The translations under genes and the position numbers were made by a program. The notes below the pieces were generated by a model. That model was given only the letters and a program-made list of their open reading frames with translations, ran no database searches and was not told the origin of the DNA. Below, in pieces: positions 21,552 to 32,186 of a DNA stretch of 64,000 bases (the first letter of the stretch is position 1; every line of letters begins with the position of its first letter). This DNA is from Cupidesulfovibrio sp000226255. GTDB lineage: Bacteria > Desulfobacterota > Desulfovibrionia > Desulfovibrionales > Desulfovibrionaceae. The stretch covers positions 1 to 64,000 of the forward strand of contig NZ_AP036014.1 in the NCBI RefSeq assembly GCF_003402415.2, given 5' to 3'.

Positions 21552-22985
21552 ATGTCCACACCCGCACCCGTATCACCGCCCCAGGATTCCCCCGCGTCTT
21601 CACTGACCGGACCGCCCGGCCCGACAGGCCCGCAGGGCGGCGGCTCGTTGCGCGAAATAACGCACATCCCTTCGTTGCGCTGCTTCTGGATCAGCCAGTG
21701 CGGCTCGTACCTGGCCTACAACATGCTGGCCGTGGTCATTGGCTGGCAGATCTACGCCATGACCGGCAGCGCCCTGCATCTCGGCCTGGTGGGGCTGGCC
21801 CAGTTCACTCCGCAACTGCTGCTTACCCTGGTGGTGGGCGGCGTGGCCGACCGCTTCGACCGGCGGCGCATCGCCTTTTTCTGCCAGTTGGCCGAAGGAC
21901 TGATGGCGGTGGCCCTGGCCGTGGGCAGCGCCACCGGCACGTTGACCCCCGCCGGGGTGTTCGCCGGGGCCTTTCTGACCGGGGCGGCCCGCGCCTTCGA
22001 GCAGCCCGCCATGAACGCCCTGCTGCCCGGCCTGGTGCCGGTGGTGGCGTTGCCGCGCGTGCTGGCCTTTGGCGCGGGGCTGCGCCAGGCGTCCATCATC
22101 GCCGGGCCCGCGCTGGGCGGCTTTCTGTGCGCCGCCGGGGCGCAGGTGGGCTACGGGGTGTGCGGCGCGGCGTTTCTGACCGCGTGCGCGGCCATCCTGC
22201 TGGTGCGCCGTCCGGATACGGCGGCCAGCCGCGAACCCATGACCCTGCGCTCGCTGTTCGGCGGCATCGACTACGTGCGGCGCAACCCGGTCATCCTGGG
22301 GGCCATCTCGCTGGACCTCTTTTCCGTGCTGCTGGGCGGGGCCACGGCCCTGCTGCCCATCTACGCCAGCGACATCCTGCACACCGGGCCGTGGGGCCTC
22401 GGCCTGCTGCGCGCAGCACCGGCGGTGGGCGCGCTGTGCATGTCGGTGTACCTGGCCCGCGTGCCCATGCGGCGGCGGGTGGGGCGGCGGCTGTTCGCCG
22501 GGGTGGTGGGTTTTGGCGTGGCCACCATCACCTTCGGGCTGTCGCGCAGCTTTCCCCTGTCCATGGCCGCGCTGGCCGCACTGGGGGCCTGCGACATGAT
22601 CAGCGTGGTGGTGCGCCAGACCCTGGTGCAGCTGGAAACGCCGGACGCCATGCGCGGCCGGGTGGGCGCGGTGAATTCCGTGTTCATCGGCACCTCCAAC
22701 CAGCTGGGCGAATTCGAGTCGGGCGTCACCGCCGCATGGTTCGGGGCCACGGCCTCGGTGGCGCTGGGCGGGGTGGGCACCATTGTGGTGGCCCTGTTGT
22801 GGATGCGCCTGTTCCCGGCCCTGCTGCGCCGCGATGAGTTGGTGAGCACATCCGCCGAAAGCCCGTACCAGGCATCCTCCGAGGTGACGGCTGCGCCGAG
22901 TGCGCCAGATGCGCCAGATGCGCCGGATGTGGATGACACGCCGGATGCGGAAACCCGGCCGGAAACGGCGCGGGCATCCGGCTAG
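21552..22985 (+). CDS. MFS exporter, EntS-like
   Basis: Inner-membrane major facilitator of 477 residues with about 12 helices. It is close in layout to the MFS_3 / enterobactin-exporter group: the N-terminal FWISQCGSYLAYNMLAVVIG, then motif A-like VGGVADRFDRRRI, then FEQPAMNALLPGLVP and LRQASIIAGPALGG. The ATG at 21552 is chosen. The upstream ATG at 21501 would add a proline-rich peptide without family support; the Shine-Dalgarno sequence is weak for both. The cytoplasmic N-terminus contains Gly-Pro-X triplets and the C-terminus a four-copy 9-bp repeat encoding Ala-Pro-Asp. Substrate unknown. Confidence 0.83.
   Translation: MSTPAPVSPPQDSPASSLTGPPGPTGPQGGGSLREITHIPSLRCFWISQCGSYLAYNMLAVVIGWQIYAMTGSALHLGLVGLAQFTPQLLLTLVVGGVADRFDRRRIAFFCQLAEGLMAVALAVGSATGTLTPAGVFAGAFLTGAARAFEQPAMNALLPGLVPVVALPRVLAFGAGLRQASIIAGPALGGFLCAAGAQVGYGVCGAAFLTACAAILLVRRPDTAASREPMTLRSLFGGIDYVRRNPVILGAISLDLFSVLLGGATALLPIYASDILHTGPWGLGLLRAAPAVGALCMSVYLARVPMRRRVGRRLFAGVVGFGVATITFGLSRSFPLSMAALAALGACDMISVVVRQTLVQLETPDAMRGRVGAVNSVFIGTSNQLGEFESGVTAAWFGATASVALGGVGTIVVALLWMRLFPALLRRDELVSTSAESPYQASSEVTAAPSAPDAPDAPDVDDTPDAETRPETARASG
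22892..22927. repeat. Four-copy 9-bp tandem repeat in the MFS gene
   Basis: Units TGCGCCGAG, TGCGCCAGA, TGCGCCAGA, TGCGCCGGA, in frame, encode Ala-Pro-Asp triplets near the C-terminus. Confidence 0.8.
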
Positions 22986-23027
22986 CCGCACCTTCTCCTT
23001 CCCTCTGCTCTTCCTTTCCGCACGCGT

Positions 23028-23074
23028 AAGGGCCGCGTAGGGGCGTGCCATGCCCACCACGCGGCCCTTTTTGC
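23028..23074. terminator. Terminator between MFS and tandem Usp genes
   Basis: AAGGGCCGCGT pairs with ACGCGGCCCTT, with an inner GGGC/GCCC stem, and is followed by TTT. It lies between convergent genes. Confidence 0.75.
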
Positions 23075-23188
23075 CCTGCCTTTTACAGTTGGCAGGGCAT
23101 GGCCTGATCAAAATCCGAAGAATGTCGCACCACAGCCCATGGATATGGGTGGGTTCCGGTCGTGCCTGAAAGGTGGTCGCCGCTGCGC

Positions 23189-24058
23189 CTATCGCCGCAG
23201 CCTGTCCCGCACGGCCACGTAAACGGGGATGTGCGCGCTGGCCACCACCTCTTCGGCCACGCTGCCCAGCAGCAGCCGGGCCAGCCCGCCCTTGCCGTGC
23301 GAGGCGATGAACAGGCACTCCGCGCCCAGCCGTTTGGCCGTGGCAAGGATGCGTTCCGCCGCTTCGCCCTGGGCCACGTGGCCGCGCGCCCGCACCCCTT
23401 CCTGCGCGGCCCGCGCCGCGATGGCCTCCACCACGGCCCGGCCATGCTCCACTTCCATGTCCGCCGCCAGCAGCCCTTCGGCGGAATCGGGAAAGGCCAG
23501 ATCGGCCACGTACAGCACGTGCAGGTCGGCGTCGTGCTCCCGCGCCAGTTGCAGCGCGGTGACGGCGGCATACGTGCAGTAGCGCGAGCCGTCCGTGGCC
23601 AGCAAAATGGACCGAAAGCCCAGCACCGCGCCCTGCGGCACCAGCAGCACGTCGCGCTCGCTGTGGCCGATGGTGCGCAGCGGCACGTTGCCGCGCACCA
23701 GCCGACCCAGGGCGGAACGGTCGGCCACGCCCATGGCGATGAGGTCGGCCTTCAGCCTGCGGGCCGTGTCCACGATGACCTCGAAGGGCTCGCCCTCTTC
23801 GCACAGGCAGTCGATGTCCATGCCGCGCGCGTTGGCCATTTCCAACGCGCGGGCCAGGGCCAGTTCGCTGGGCTGGCGCAGCAGGCGCTTCAGGTCCGCC
23901 AGGGCGCTGGAGCCAAGGTCGCCCGTGTAGGGCGGCACCACGGAGAGTACCGCCACCCGGCACTTGCGGGTGGCGGCGAACTCCAGAATCTGATCCAGCG
24001 CGTACAGGGAATGGTCATCGCCGGTGACGGGCACCAGCAGACGCTCAAGCCTGCCCAT
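23189..24058 (-). CDS. Tandem universal stress protein (two Usp domains)
   Basis: A 289-residue cytoplasmic protein with two UspA-type halves. The first runs from MGRLERLLVPVTGDDHSLYA to about 145 and the second from GFRSILLATDGSRYC to the end. The second half has a nearly canonical nucleotide loop, ASHGKGGLARLLLGSVAEEVV; the first has MGVADRSALGRLVRGNV. It is the last gene of a leftward set and its ATG overlaps the upstream permease gene by 14 bases, which implies translational coupling. GGAGG precedes the ATG. The set diverges from the Lon/kinase/NtrC genes and may be controlled by them. Confidence 0.87.
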   Translation of the reverse strand: MGRLERLLVPVTGDDHSLYALDQILEFAATRKCRVAVLSVVPPYTGDLGSSALADLKRLLRQPSELALARALEMANARGMDIDCLCEEGEPFEVIVDTARRLKADLIAMGVADRSALGRLVRGNVPLRTIGHSERDVLLVPQGAVLGFRSILLATDGSRYCTYAAVTALQLAREHDADLHVLYVADLAFPDSAEGLLAADMEVEHGRAVVEAIAARAAQEGVRARGHVAQGEAAERILATAKRLGAECLFIASHGKGGLARLLLGSVAEEVVASAHIPVYVAVRDRLRR

Positions 24059-25103
24059 GCGCCTCCTCCCGCGCGGCCGCGCGGCCCTTCCACATGCTGC
24101 CGAGAATGATCACCGCGCCGGTCAGCAGGGCCAGGCACATGGAGGCGAAGCTGATCTTGCCCAGCACGCCGAGCAGTTCGGGCGACATGTCCATCAGGCC
24201 CAGTTGCACCAGGTAGCGCGGCAGGGCGATGCCCCGGCTCACGGCCACGATGAGCATGATCACGGCCATGACCATCTTGATCATGTGCTCGCGCACGTAG
24301 GTGGTGCCGATGGCCCCCAACTGCACGCCCAGCAGCGACCCGCCGAGGATGATCAGCACCAGGCGGATGTCCACCATGCCGTGCATGGCCCAGTTGATGG
24401 ACCCGCCAAGGCCCATGACGAAGGCGATGACCAGTTCGGTGGCCGACGCCATCAGCCCCGGCACGCCCATGACGTAGATCATGCCGGGCACGCCGATGAA
24501 CCCGCCCACGGCGATGGTGGCGGCCAGCATGCCGGTGGCGAAGCCCACGGGCAGGGTGAACCACAGTGAAATGCGGATGCCGGAGCGGCGGAAGGTGAGC
24601 ATGGGCGGCAGTTCGATGGCCTGCAGGCGCAGGGCCAGGGGCGCGGTGGTTTCCACGCCGCCGCAGCGGGCGCAGCGCAGGGCGTCGCGCATGACGTAGC
24701 CCCCCACCAGCACCAGCACGGCCACAAAGGACAGGCTGACGTAAAGGTCCGACCCGGCCTGGCCCCACTTTTCCAGAATGACCTGCTGGATGCGGATGCC
24801 GATCTGCACGCCCACGGCGGCGGACGCGGCCATGACCAGGCCCAGCTTCACGTCCACCTGGCCATAGCGGAAGCGCTTGATGGCCCCCACCAGCGCCTTG
24901 GGAAACTTGTGGCACATGTTGCTGGCCACGGCCACGGTGCCGGGCACGCCCAGGCTCATCATGCCGGGGGTGAGCACGAAGGCCCCGCCCGAGCCGATGA
25001 ATCCGCTGACCAGCCCGCCGATGAAGCCGACGATGAACAGGAAACAGACGCCCGACGCGGTCAGGTCGATGAACTTGGTGGGGTCAAGGGTAAGAAAGTC
25101 CAT
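24045..25103 (-). CDS. TauE/SafE-family membrane permease
   Basis: Inner-membrane protein of 352 residues with about eight to nine hydrophobic helices. It carries the duplicated family motif: GGLVSGFIGSGGAFVLTPGM in the first half and a matching AVGGFIGVPGMIYVMGV in the second. The family includes sulfite, sulfonate and other anion exporters; in a sulfate reducer a sulfur oxyanion is a plausible substrate, but this is inference. A short loop RCARCGG (about residues 145-151) holds a pair of cysteines in CxxC spacing, possibly metal or redox active. ATG 25103 has AAGGAGAG upstream. It overlaps the tandem Usp gene. Confidence 0.85.
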   Translation of the reverse strand: MDFLTLDPTKFIDLTASGVCFLFIVGFIGGLVSGFIGSGGAFVLTPGMMSLGVPGTVAVASNMCHKFPKALVGAIKRFRYGQVDVKLGLVMAASAAVGVQIGIRIQQVILEKWGQAGSDLYVSLSFVAVLVLVGGYVMRDALRCARCGGVETTAPLALRLQAIELPPMLTFRRSGIRISLWFTLPVGFATGMLAATIAVGGFIGVPGMIYVMGVPGLMASATELVIAFVMGLGGSINWAMHGMVDIRLVLIILGGSLLGVQLGAIGTTYVREHMIKMVMAVIMLIVAVSRGIALPRYLVQLGLMDMSPELLGVLGKISFASMCLALLTGAVIILGSMWKGRAAAREEAHGQA

Positions 25104-25124
25104 GGTTCTCTCCTTCGGCGTGGG

Positions 25125-25433
25125 CTAGGCGTTCAGCGTGGCGCGGCGCGCGGCCGGGCGGACGGCGGCGGGCTTGGTGGCGGATTCCGTCGGGCGGGCG
25201 GCCTTGCGGGTGGCCTCTATGCCCAGCACGCTCCACAGGTTGCCGGTGAATTCACCGTGCACGTATGAGAACAGGAACACCGTGGCGATGGGCCCGGCGG
25301 CCCAGTACGAGCCCTGGGCGAAGTGGGCGGCGATGGTGTCCGCGAAGGCGAACACCCCTGCGTACAGGGCGGCGGACAAGATACCGAAGACGATGGTCTT
25401 GCCCCAGGGCTTGCGTGCGGTTTGCATTGCCAT
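25125..25433 (-). CDS. Small two-helix membrane protein
   Basis: An unrecognised protein of 102 residues beginning MAMQTARKPWGKTIVFGILS. It has two hydrophobic segments (about 14-30 and 44-60) joined by a short loop, then a basic alanine-rich cytoplasmic tail ending RRATLNA. The ATG at 25433 is chosen because GGGAG lies 6 bases before it; the longer frame to 25703 has no support. It precedes the TauE/SafE gene by 21 bp, so it may be an accessory subunit of that permease (inference). Confidence 0.75.
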   Translation of the reverse strand: MAMQTARKPWGKTIVFGILSAALYAGVFAFADTIAAHFAQGSYWAAGPIATVFLFSYVHGEFTGNLWSVLGIEATRKAARPTESATKPAAVRPAARRATLNA

Positions 25434-25510
25434 TGCTGACTCCCGTGGTGGCGCCGCCTGCGTGACGGCCCGTTGTCCCCGTTGACGGGGGTTGTCGAGG
25501 GCGGTCGCCC

Positions 25511-26068
25511 TCATTCCACCGTGAACAGCGCAAGGCCGGTACGGCCCCGCATCAGTTCGCTCTCTTCCGGTTCGCTCAGGATCAACTCGACGCGGCCATG
25601 GGCTCGCGCCGCTTCTTCCACTGCATGGTCCGGCCGTCCGGACGGGGCAAAGCGCACCTCGTGCAGGGCCGCGATGCCCCTGGCGCGTGCCGCTTCCACC
25701 CATTCAAGGGCCCCCGCCCGCGCCTGCCGTTCAAAGGCGGAGCGTCGGCAGGCGTCGTGGGCCGCATCGCCCACGTTCAGGAACAGCAGGCTGCTGCCCA
25801 TGCGCCCGGCCAGGCTCAGGGCGTAGCCCGCCACGCGGGCCGACAGGCCGCAGCCGTGGCCCAGCACCAGGATGCGGCGGGATTGGGTTTCGCCCCGGCG
25901 GATCACCGCCCCGGCCAGCAACTGCTCGCCCGCCTCGGCCAGGGCCAGGGCTTCGGCGTAGTCGGCCAGGCGTTCTTCCACGCGCAGGGCGGCGGCGGTG
26001 CGCATGCGGATGTCGCCCTGCCCGGCGTCACCGCCGGGGGCGGTGCGGCGAAACCATCTACCGGGCAT
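25511..26068 (-). CDS. Usp-like protein, divergent
   Basis: A 185-residue protein with a UspA-like alternation of strands and helices in its second half: RRILVLGHGCGLSARVAGYAL, SSLLFLNVGD, and a C-terminal RVELILSEPEESEL. It lacks the canonical G-2X-G nucleotide loop, so it probably does not bind ATP in the usual way. The first 50 residues are helical. ATG 26068 has CGGAG 7 bases upstream. It is the second gene of the leftward operon. Confidence 0.7.
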   Translation of the reverse strand: MPGRWFRRTAPGGDAGQGDIRMRTAAALRVEERLADYAEALALAEAGEQLLAGAVIRRGETQSRRILVLGHGCGLSARVAGYALSLAGRMGSSLLFLNVGDAAHDACRRSAFERQARAGALEWVEAARARGIAALHEVRFAPSGRPDHAVEEAARAHGRVELILSEPEESELMRGRTGLALFTVE

Positions 26069-26158
26069 GGGCGGACTCCGTGAAAAAGGCGCGGGCGGTT
26101 GAAGGGTCGGCTGCGCGAAGGGAGCGGGCCGCCCGCGAACACTGGAACAAAGGCATGG

Positions 26159-26374
26159 CTACTCGGCTCTCAGCACCGGGCGCTGGCGTTGCCCGGCGGT
26201 TGCGGTGCGGGTCTGCGTCGCGGACGTGGCTGCTGCGGAGGCTTCGGCGCGGCCGGTCAGTGACGGGGCGGCCTTTTCGCCCCGCAGCTGCCACACGGCC
26301 TCGTCCGGCCGGTTCCGTTCCGCAAAGGCCACTGCGACAAATGCCGACTCGATCGATTCGCGGATGGTTCCCAT
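26159..26374 (-). CDS. Small conserved-looking protein, first gene of the leftward operon
   Basis: 71 residues beginning MGTIRESIESAFVAVAFAER, a helical N-terminus followed by a disordered Ala/Thr-rich tail. I recall similar short proteins near Usp/Lon genes in Desulfovibrio but cannot assign a function. Support for it being real: GAGGAAG 5 bases before the ATG, and a sigma-54-like promoter 36 bases upstream of the ATG. It also lies at the head of the Usp/TauE gene set. Confidence 0.7.
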   Translation of the reverse strand: MGTIRESIESAFVAVAFAERNRPDEAVWQLRGEKAAPSLTGRAEASAAATSATQTRTATAGQRQRPVLRAE

Positions 26375-26409
26375 TTTGCTTCCTCACGGTTTGTGTGTGC
26401 CGGCGTATA

Positions 26410-26425
26410 AACAAGCGCCGTGCCA
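26410..26425 (-). promoter_or_regulatory. Sigma-54-type promoter of the Usp/TauE operon
   Basis: On the minus strand TGGCACGGCGCTTGTT: the -24 element TGGCAC is perfect and the -12 element is TTGT instead of TTGC. The distance to the first ATG (26374) is right for a short leader. Confidence 0.6.
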
Positions 26426-26503
26426 GAACCTGCATTTTCTGGTAACTGCTTGAATTTGTATCGATGTCGTGTTGATGCAACGGGCGGGTGGAGCGCGGCC
26501 TGC

Positions 26504-26518
26504 GTTGCATTTTGCAAC
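26504..26518. promoter_or_regulatory. Enhancer-like palindrome, copy 1
   Basis: GTTGC-N5-GCAAC, extended to an 8-bp perfect arm (26502-26520). It lies about 85 bp upstream of the sigma-54 promoter, the usual distance for an NtrC-type activator site. Confidence 0.6.
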
Positions 26519-26581
26519 GCCAACTGCTACCAATCCGCGTAACAGGCCGGTTTCGCGCGGGTTCGTGAAAAAAAGCACAGT

Positions 26582-26596
26582 GTTGCGGAATGCAAC
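26582..26596. promoter_or_regulatory. Enhancer-like palindrome, copy 2
   Basis: A second GTTGC-N5-GCAAC, centre 78 bp from copy 1 and 46 bases before the Lon-like start codon. A shorter variant, GTTG-N3-CAAC, lies at 26471-26481 and a half-site at 26609-26613. Confidence 0.6.
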
Positions 26597-26641
26597 GGTG
26601 CTTCACTCCGCAACGGCAATGCCCGGCCATGTGAGGTGCGC

Positions 26642-28825
26642 ATGATCTTTTTTCGTTGGCAGGGAGGAGGCGACCAGCCGGAAGCGCCCGGCGCGGCCGG
26701 GCAGGACGGCGACCAGGCGGGCGTGGCGGACCCCACGGGCCTGCGCGCCAGATGCGCGTCGGCGGACCTGCCCGGCGCGGTGCGCGAGGTGCTGGAGGCC
26801 GAGATAGGCCGCATGGAGAAGACCGACGCGGCCGCGCCGGAAAACGCCATCGCCCTCAATTACGTGGAATGCCTGCTGGCCCTGCCGTGGAACGCGCTGA
26901 CCCGCGACAGTCTGGACCTTTCCCGCGCGGCTGCGGTGTTCGACGCCAGCCACGCCGGGCTTGGCCAGGTGCGCGAGCGGGTGCTGGAGCACCTGGCCGC
27001 GCGCGTGCTGTGCGCCACCCAGCCCGCCGCCGTGCTGGTGGTGGACGACGAACCCATCGCCCGCGACAACGTGGCCCACGTGCTGGCGCGCGAGGGGTAT
27101 GCGGTGGACACGGCCGCCAATGGCGAAGAGGCCTTGGCCCGCTTGGCGCACCGCCAGTTCGACTGCATCGTCACCGACCTGAAGATGGACCGCATGGACG
27201 GCATGCAACTCATTGAGGCGGCGCGGCGCGTGGCCCCGGACGCGCGCATCGTGGTGGTGACCGGCTACGCCACGGTGGACACCGCCGTGCAGGCCCTGAA
27301 AACCGGCGCGGTGCAGTACCTGTCGAAACCCATCGACATCGCCGAACTGCGCGCCACCGTGCGCGCGACCCTGGCCGACCGCGCACAGGGGCTTTCGTCG
27401 CGCGCGCCGGTATTGTGCTTCACCGGGCCGCCCGGCGTGGGCAAGACCTCGGTGGGCAGGGCGCTGGCCGAGGCGCTGGGACGGCGCTTCTACCGCATGT
27501 CGCTGGCCGACCTGCGCGACGAGGCGGAACTGCGCGGCCACAGGCGCACCTACGTGGGGGCCATGCCGGGGCGGATCATCCAGGCCCTGCGCGCCACGGG
27601 GGTGCGCAACCCGGTGTTCATGCTGGACGAGATCGACAAGGTGGGACAGGACGCCAAGGGCGACCCGGCCATGGCCCTGCTGGAAGTGCTGGACCCGGAG
27701 CAGAACGCGCGCTTCGTGGACCGCTACCTGGAAATGCCCTTCGACCTTTCGCAGGTGCTGTTCATCGCCACGGCCAACGGGGTGGAGCGGTTGCGCGGCC
27801 CCCTGCTGGACCGCATGGAGGTGGTGGAATTTCACGGGTACGCCGAGGCGGACAAGCTGGACATCGCCACCCGTTTCCTGCTGCCGCGCCAGCTGCGCGA
27901 GCACGGCCTGACCGCACCCTACCCGCAGGTGACGCGGGCGGCCCTTTCACGGATCATCAACGACTACACCAGCGAGGCAGGGGTGCGGGGCCTGGAACGT
28001 GAACTGGCCCGGCTGTGCCGCAAGCTGGCCCGGCTGCGCCTCGACGCGGGCGGGCACGACACGGGCGGCGCGGGAACGGCGCCCCTGGCCGATGGTGCGG
28101 CCACGGATACGGCGGTGGTGGACGAAACCGTGGCGGCCGCCCTGCTGGGGCCGCCGCGCTACCGGCACGACGCCGCCCACGGCGCGCCCCGCGTGGGCAC
28201 GGCCACCGGGCTGGTGTGGTCCGAGGCGGGCGGCGAGATCGTGTTCGTGGAGGCGGCCCGCATGGCCGGTTCCGGCCAGCTCATCCTTACCGGCTCGCTG
28301 GGCGAGGTGCTGAAGGAATCGGCGCGCATCGCGCTCAGCCACATCCGGGCCGAGGCGGAGCACCTTGGCGTGTCCGGGCTGTCCGCTCCGGATGGCGCGG
28401 CGGCTGAAGGCCAGGCGGCCCATCCCGCGCAGGACATCCACATCCACATCCCCGCCGGGGGCATCGCCAAGGACGGCCCTTCGGCCGGGCTGACCATCTG
28501 CGTGGCCCTGGTCTCGCTGCTGTCGGGCCGTCCGGCGCGGGCCGACGTGGCCCTTTCGGGCGAACTTTCGCTGTCCGGCCGGGTGCTGCCGGTGAGCGGC
28601 GTGCGCGAAAAGCTGCTGGCCGCCGCGCGGGCCGGGGCGCGCATCGTGGTGCTGCCGGCCGCCAACGAGCCGGAGGCACGCGGCCTGCTGGCGGAACTTG
28701 CCGCGCGCGGCTCCGGGGGCCTGCCCGAGGTGGCGTTTGCCGCGCGGGTGCAGGACGCCCTGGCCGTGGCCCTGCTGCCCGCCCCCGGCGGAACCACGCG
28801 GGAGGGCGCGCCATGCAGTTCCTGA
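26642..28825 (+). CDS. Lon-type protease with an embedded response-regulator receiver domain
   Basis: A 727-residue ATP-dependent Ser-Lys protease of unusual build. The substrate-binding LAN domain of LonA is absent, leaving a helical region (about 30-125). A complete CheY-like receiver follows (about 130-245) with acidic pair D135/D136, phosphoacceptor D179 in TDLKMDRMDG, T207 and K229. The AAA+ module has Walker A GPPGVGKT (262-269) and Walker B VFMLDEIDKVG. The protease domain has catalytic S614 (DGPSAG) and K657, 43 residues apart as in E. coli Lon. All catalytic and receiver residues are present, so phosphorylation control of proteolysis is plausible (inference). GAGGTG precedes the ATG. 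It overlaps the kinase gene by 13 bases. Confidence 0.9.
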   Translation: MIFFRWQGGGDQPEAPGAAGQDGDQAGVADPTGLRARCASADLPGAVREVLEAEIGRMEKTDAAAPENAIALNYVECLLALPWNALTRDSLDLSRAAAVFDASHAGLGQVRERVLEHLAARVLCATQPAAVLVVDDEPIARDNVAHVLAREGYAVDTAANGEEALARLAHRQFDCIVTDLKMDRMDGMQLIEAARRVAPDARIVVVTGYATVDTAVQALKTGAVQYLSKPIDIAELRATVRATLADRAQGLSSRAPVLCFTGPPGVGKTSVGRALAEALGRRFYRMSLADLRDEAELRGHRRTYVGAMPGRIIQALRATGVRNPVFMLDEIDKVGQDAKGDPAMALLEVLDPEQNARFVDRYLEMPFDLSQVLFIATANGVERLRGPLLDRMEVVEFHGYAEADKLDIATRFLLPRQLREHGLTAPYPQVTRAALSRIINDYTSEAGVRGLERELARLCRKLARLRLDAGGHDTGGAGTAPLADGAATDTAVVDETVAAALLGPPRYRHDAAHGAPRVGTATGLVWSEAGGEIVFVEAARMAGSGQLILTGSLGEVLKESARIALSHIRAEAEHLGVSGLSAPDGAAAEGQAAHPAQDIHIHIPAGGIAKDGPSAGLTICVALVSLLSGRPARADVALSGELSLSGRVLPVSGVREKLLAAARAGARIVVLPAANEPEARGLLAELAARGSGGLPEVAFAARVQDALAVALLPAPGGTTREGAPCSS

Positions 28826-30419
28826 TCCGCCGCCTGGCCGAGGGCAATATCCGCCAACTGGTGCTGTTCGGCATCTCGGTGTCGATTCTGGGCTTCTCGC
28901 TGCTGGGCGGGCTGTCGTACAACTACCTGCTGCAGATCGAGGACGCCCTGGCCCTGGCCGAGGTGGTGGACGACTTGAGCAACGACATCCTGGAAATCCG
29001 CCGCTACGAGAAGAACTACCTGCTCTACGCCATGGAGGAGGACCACGCCGAGAACCTGGAGTTCATCGGCCGGGCGCTGGATGTCATCGCCCGCATCGAG
29101 CCCGGCGGGGGCGGCATACAGGGCGCGGACCTGCGCGGCAGCGACGGGCTGCGCGCGCTGCGCCGCGACCTGCACGGCTACCGCGACACGTTCACCCGCC
29201 TGGGCGAGGTGCAGCTTGCCGGGCAGCAGCGCGAGCGCGACGCCCTGCGCGAGGACCTGCGCGAACAGGGCAAGGCGCTGGTGGCGCAGGCGCACCAGAT
29301 CGTCACCTACCAGCGCGAGCGCATCCTGGGCATCGTGGGGTCGCTGAAGCGCCAGCTGCTGTTGTCCATCGGGGCCATGGTGGGGCTGGCGGCGTTCTTC
29401 TCGTGGCTCATCGGGCGGCGCATTTTGGGCGCGCTGTCGGTCATCGAGCGCTCTGCCCGCCAGATCGTGCAGGGCAGCCTGGAGCAGCTGCCCCTGCCCG
29501 CCACCAGCGACGAGACGCGCGGCGTGGTGGAGGCGTTCAACCACATGCTGGTGGAACTGGAGCACCGCCAGAACCAGCTGGTGCAGGAAAAGAAGCTGGC
29601 CTCGCTGGGGGTGCTGACATCGGGCATCGCGCATCAGCTGAACAACCCGCTGAACAACATTTCCACCTCGTGCCAGATCCTGCGCGAGGAGTTGCGGCCC
29701 CCCGGTGACGGCGGCGTGTCCGGAACGGGCGGTGCCGCCGCCGCGCCGCCCGCCCTCGACCCGGCCCTGGCCGGGCGCATGCTGGAGAACATCCACCAGG
29801 AAGTGCGCCGCTCGCGCGACATCGTGAAGGGGCTGCTGGAATTCTCGCGCGAGACGGAATTCTCGCTGAAACCCGTGGCACTGCGCGACGTGGTGGCCCG
29901 CAGCGTGGCGCTGGTGGCCAGCGAGGTGCCCGCTGGCATCGGCATCGACGCCGACGTGCCCGGCGACATCGTGCTGCCGCTGGACGTGCAGCGGTTTCAG
30001 GAAGTGCTGCTGAACCTGCTCATCAACGCCATCCAGGCGGTGCAGGCCATCCAGGCGGTGCAGGCGGCCCAGGCCGCGGAGCGGGACGGCGACGCGCCGG
30101 AAGGGGGCAAGCCGGACGGGGCCAGCCCGCGCGCCGGGGCCATCACCGTCACGGCCGAGCGCGACATGGCGGCGCGCCAGGTGGTGCTGCGCGTGGCCGA
30201 CACGGGCATCGGCATCGGGCCGGAGCATCTGGGCCGCATCTTCGACCCCTTCTTCACCCTGAAGGAGGTGGGCAAGGGCACCGGCCTCGGGTTGTCCGTG
30301 GCCTTCGGCATCATCCGCAAGCACGGCGGCACCATCGGGGTGGAAAGCACCCCCGGCGCGGGCGCGTGCTTCACCATCCGGCTGCCGCTGGGCACGCCGG
30401 AACCCACGGGAGACGCGGC

Positions 30420-30423
<4 letters not shown>
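28813..30423 (+). CDS. Sensor histidine kinase
   Basis: A 536-residue membrane-bound kinase. TM1 is at about 15-37. A periplasmic helical sensor region (about 38-180) contains VVDDLSNDILEIRRYEKNYL, which resembles four-helix-bundle chemoreceptor-type sensors. TM2 is at about 182-200, with a HAMP linker to about 250. The HisKA domain has phosphoacceptor H274 in SGIAHQLNNPLNN, and a HATPase domain with NAIQAV, DTGIGIGPEHLGRIFDPFF and GTGLGLSV follows. The N box is followed by a degenerate 9-bp repeat encoding alternating Ile/Val-Gln-Ala. It overlaps the Lon-like gene upstream and the NtrC-like gene downstream (ATGA), so the three are coupled. It probably phosphorylates both receivers. Confidence 0.9.
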
Positions 30424-31970
<1,547 letters not shown>

Positions 31971-32186
31971 CGCGGCGCGCGGAAAAACTGGCGGGATGGA
32001 TGGTGGGGGGCGCATCCCTCCCAGGCGGTCTGGACGCACCACCGCCCGCCGTGCCATTCTGCCTGCGGCGTTCCGGTTTTTCCGGGGCCCGGGTCGGCCC
32101 GCATCAAAAGGCAGCGGGCGGACGGTTGGAGTGCGCCCGCCGCGCATTGGCGGCCAGACGTTTTTCATGAGCACAGGAGATTCGCC

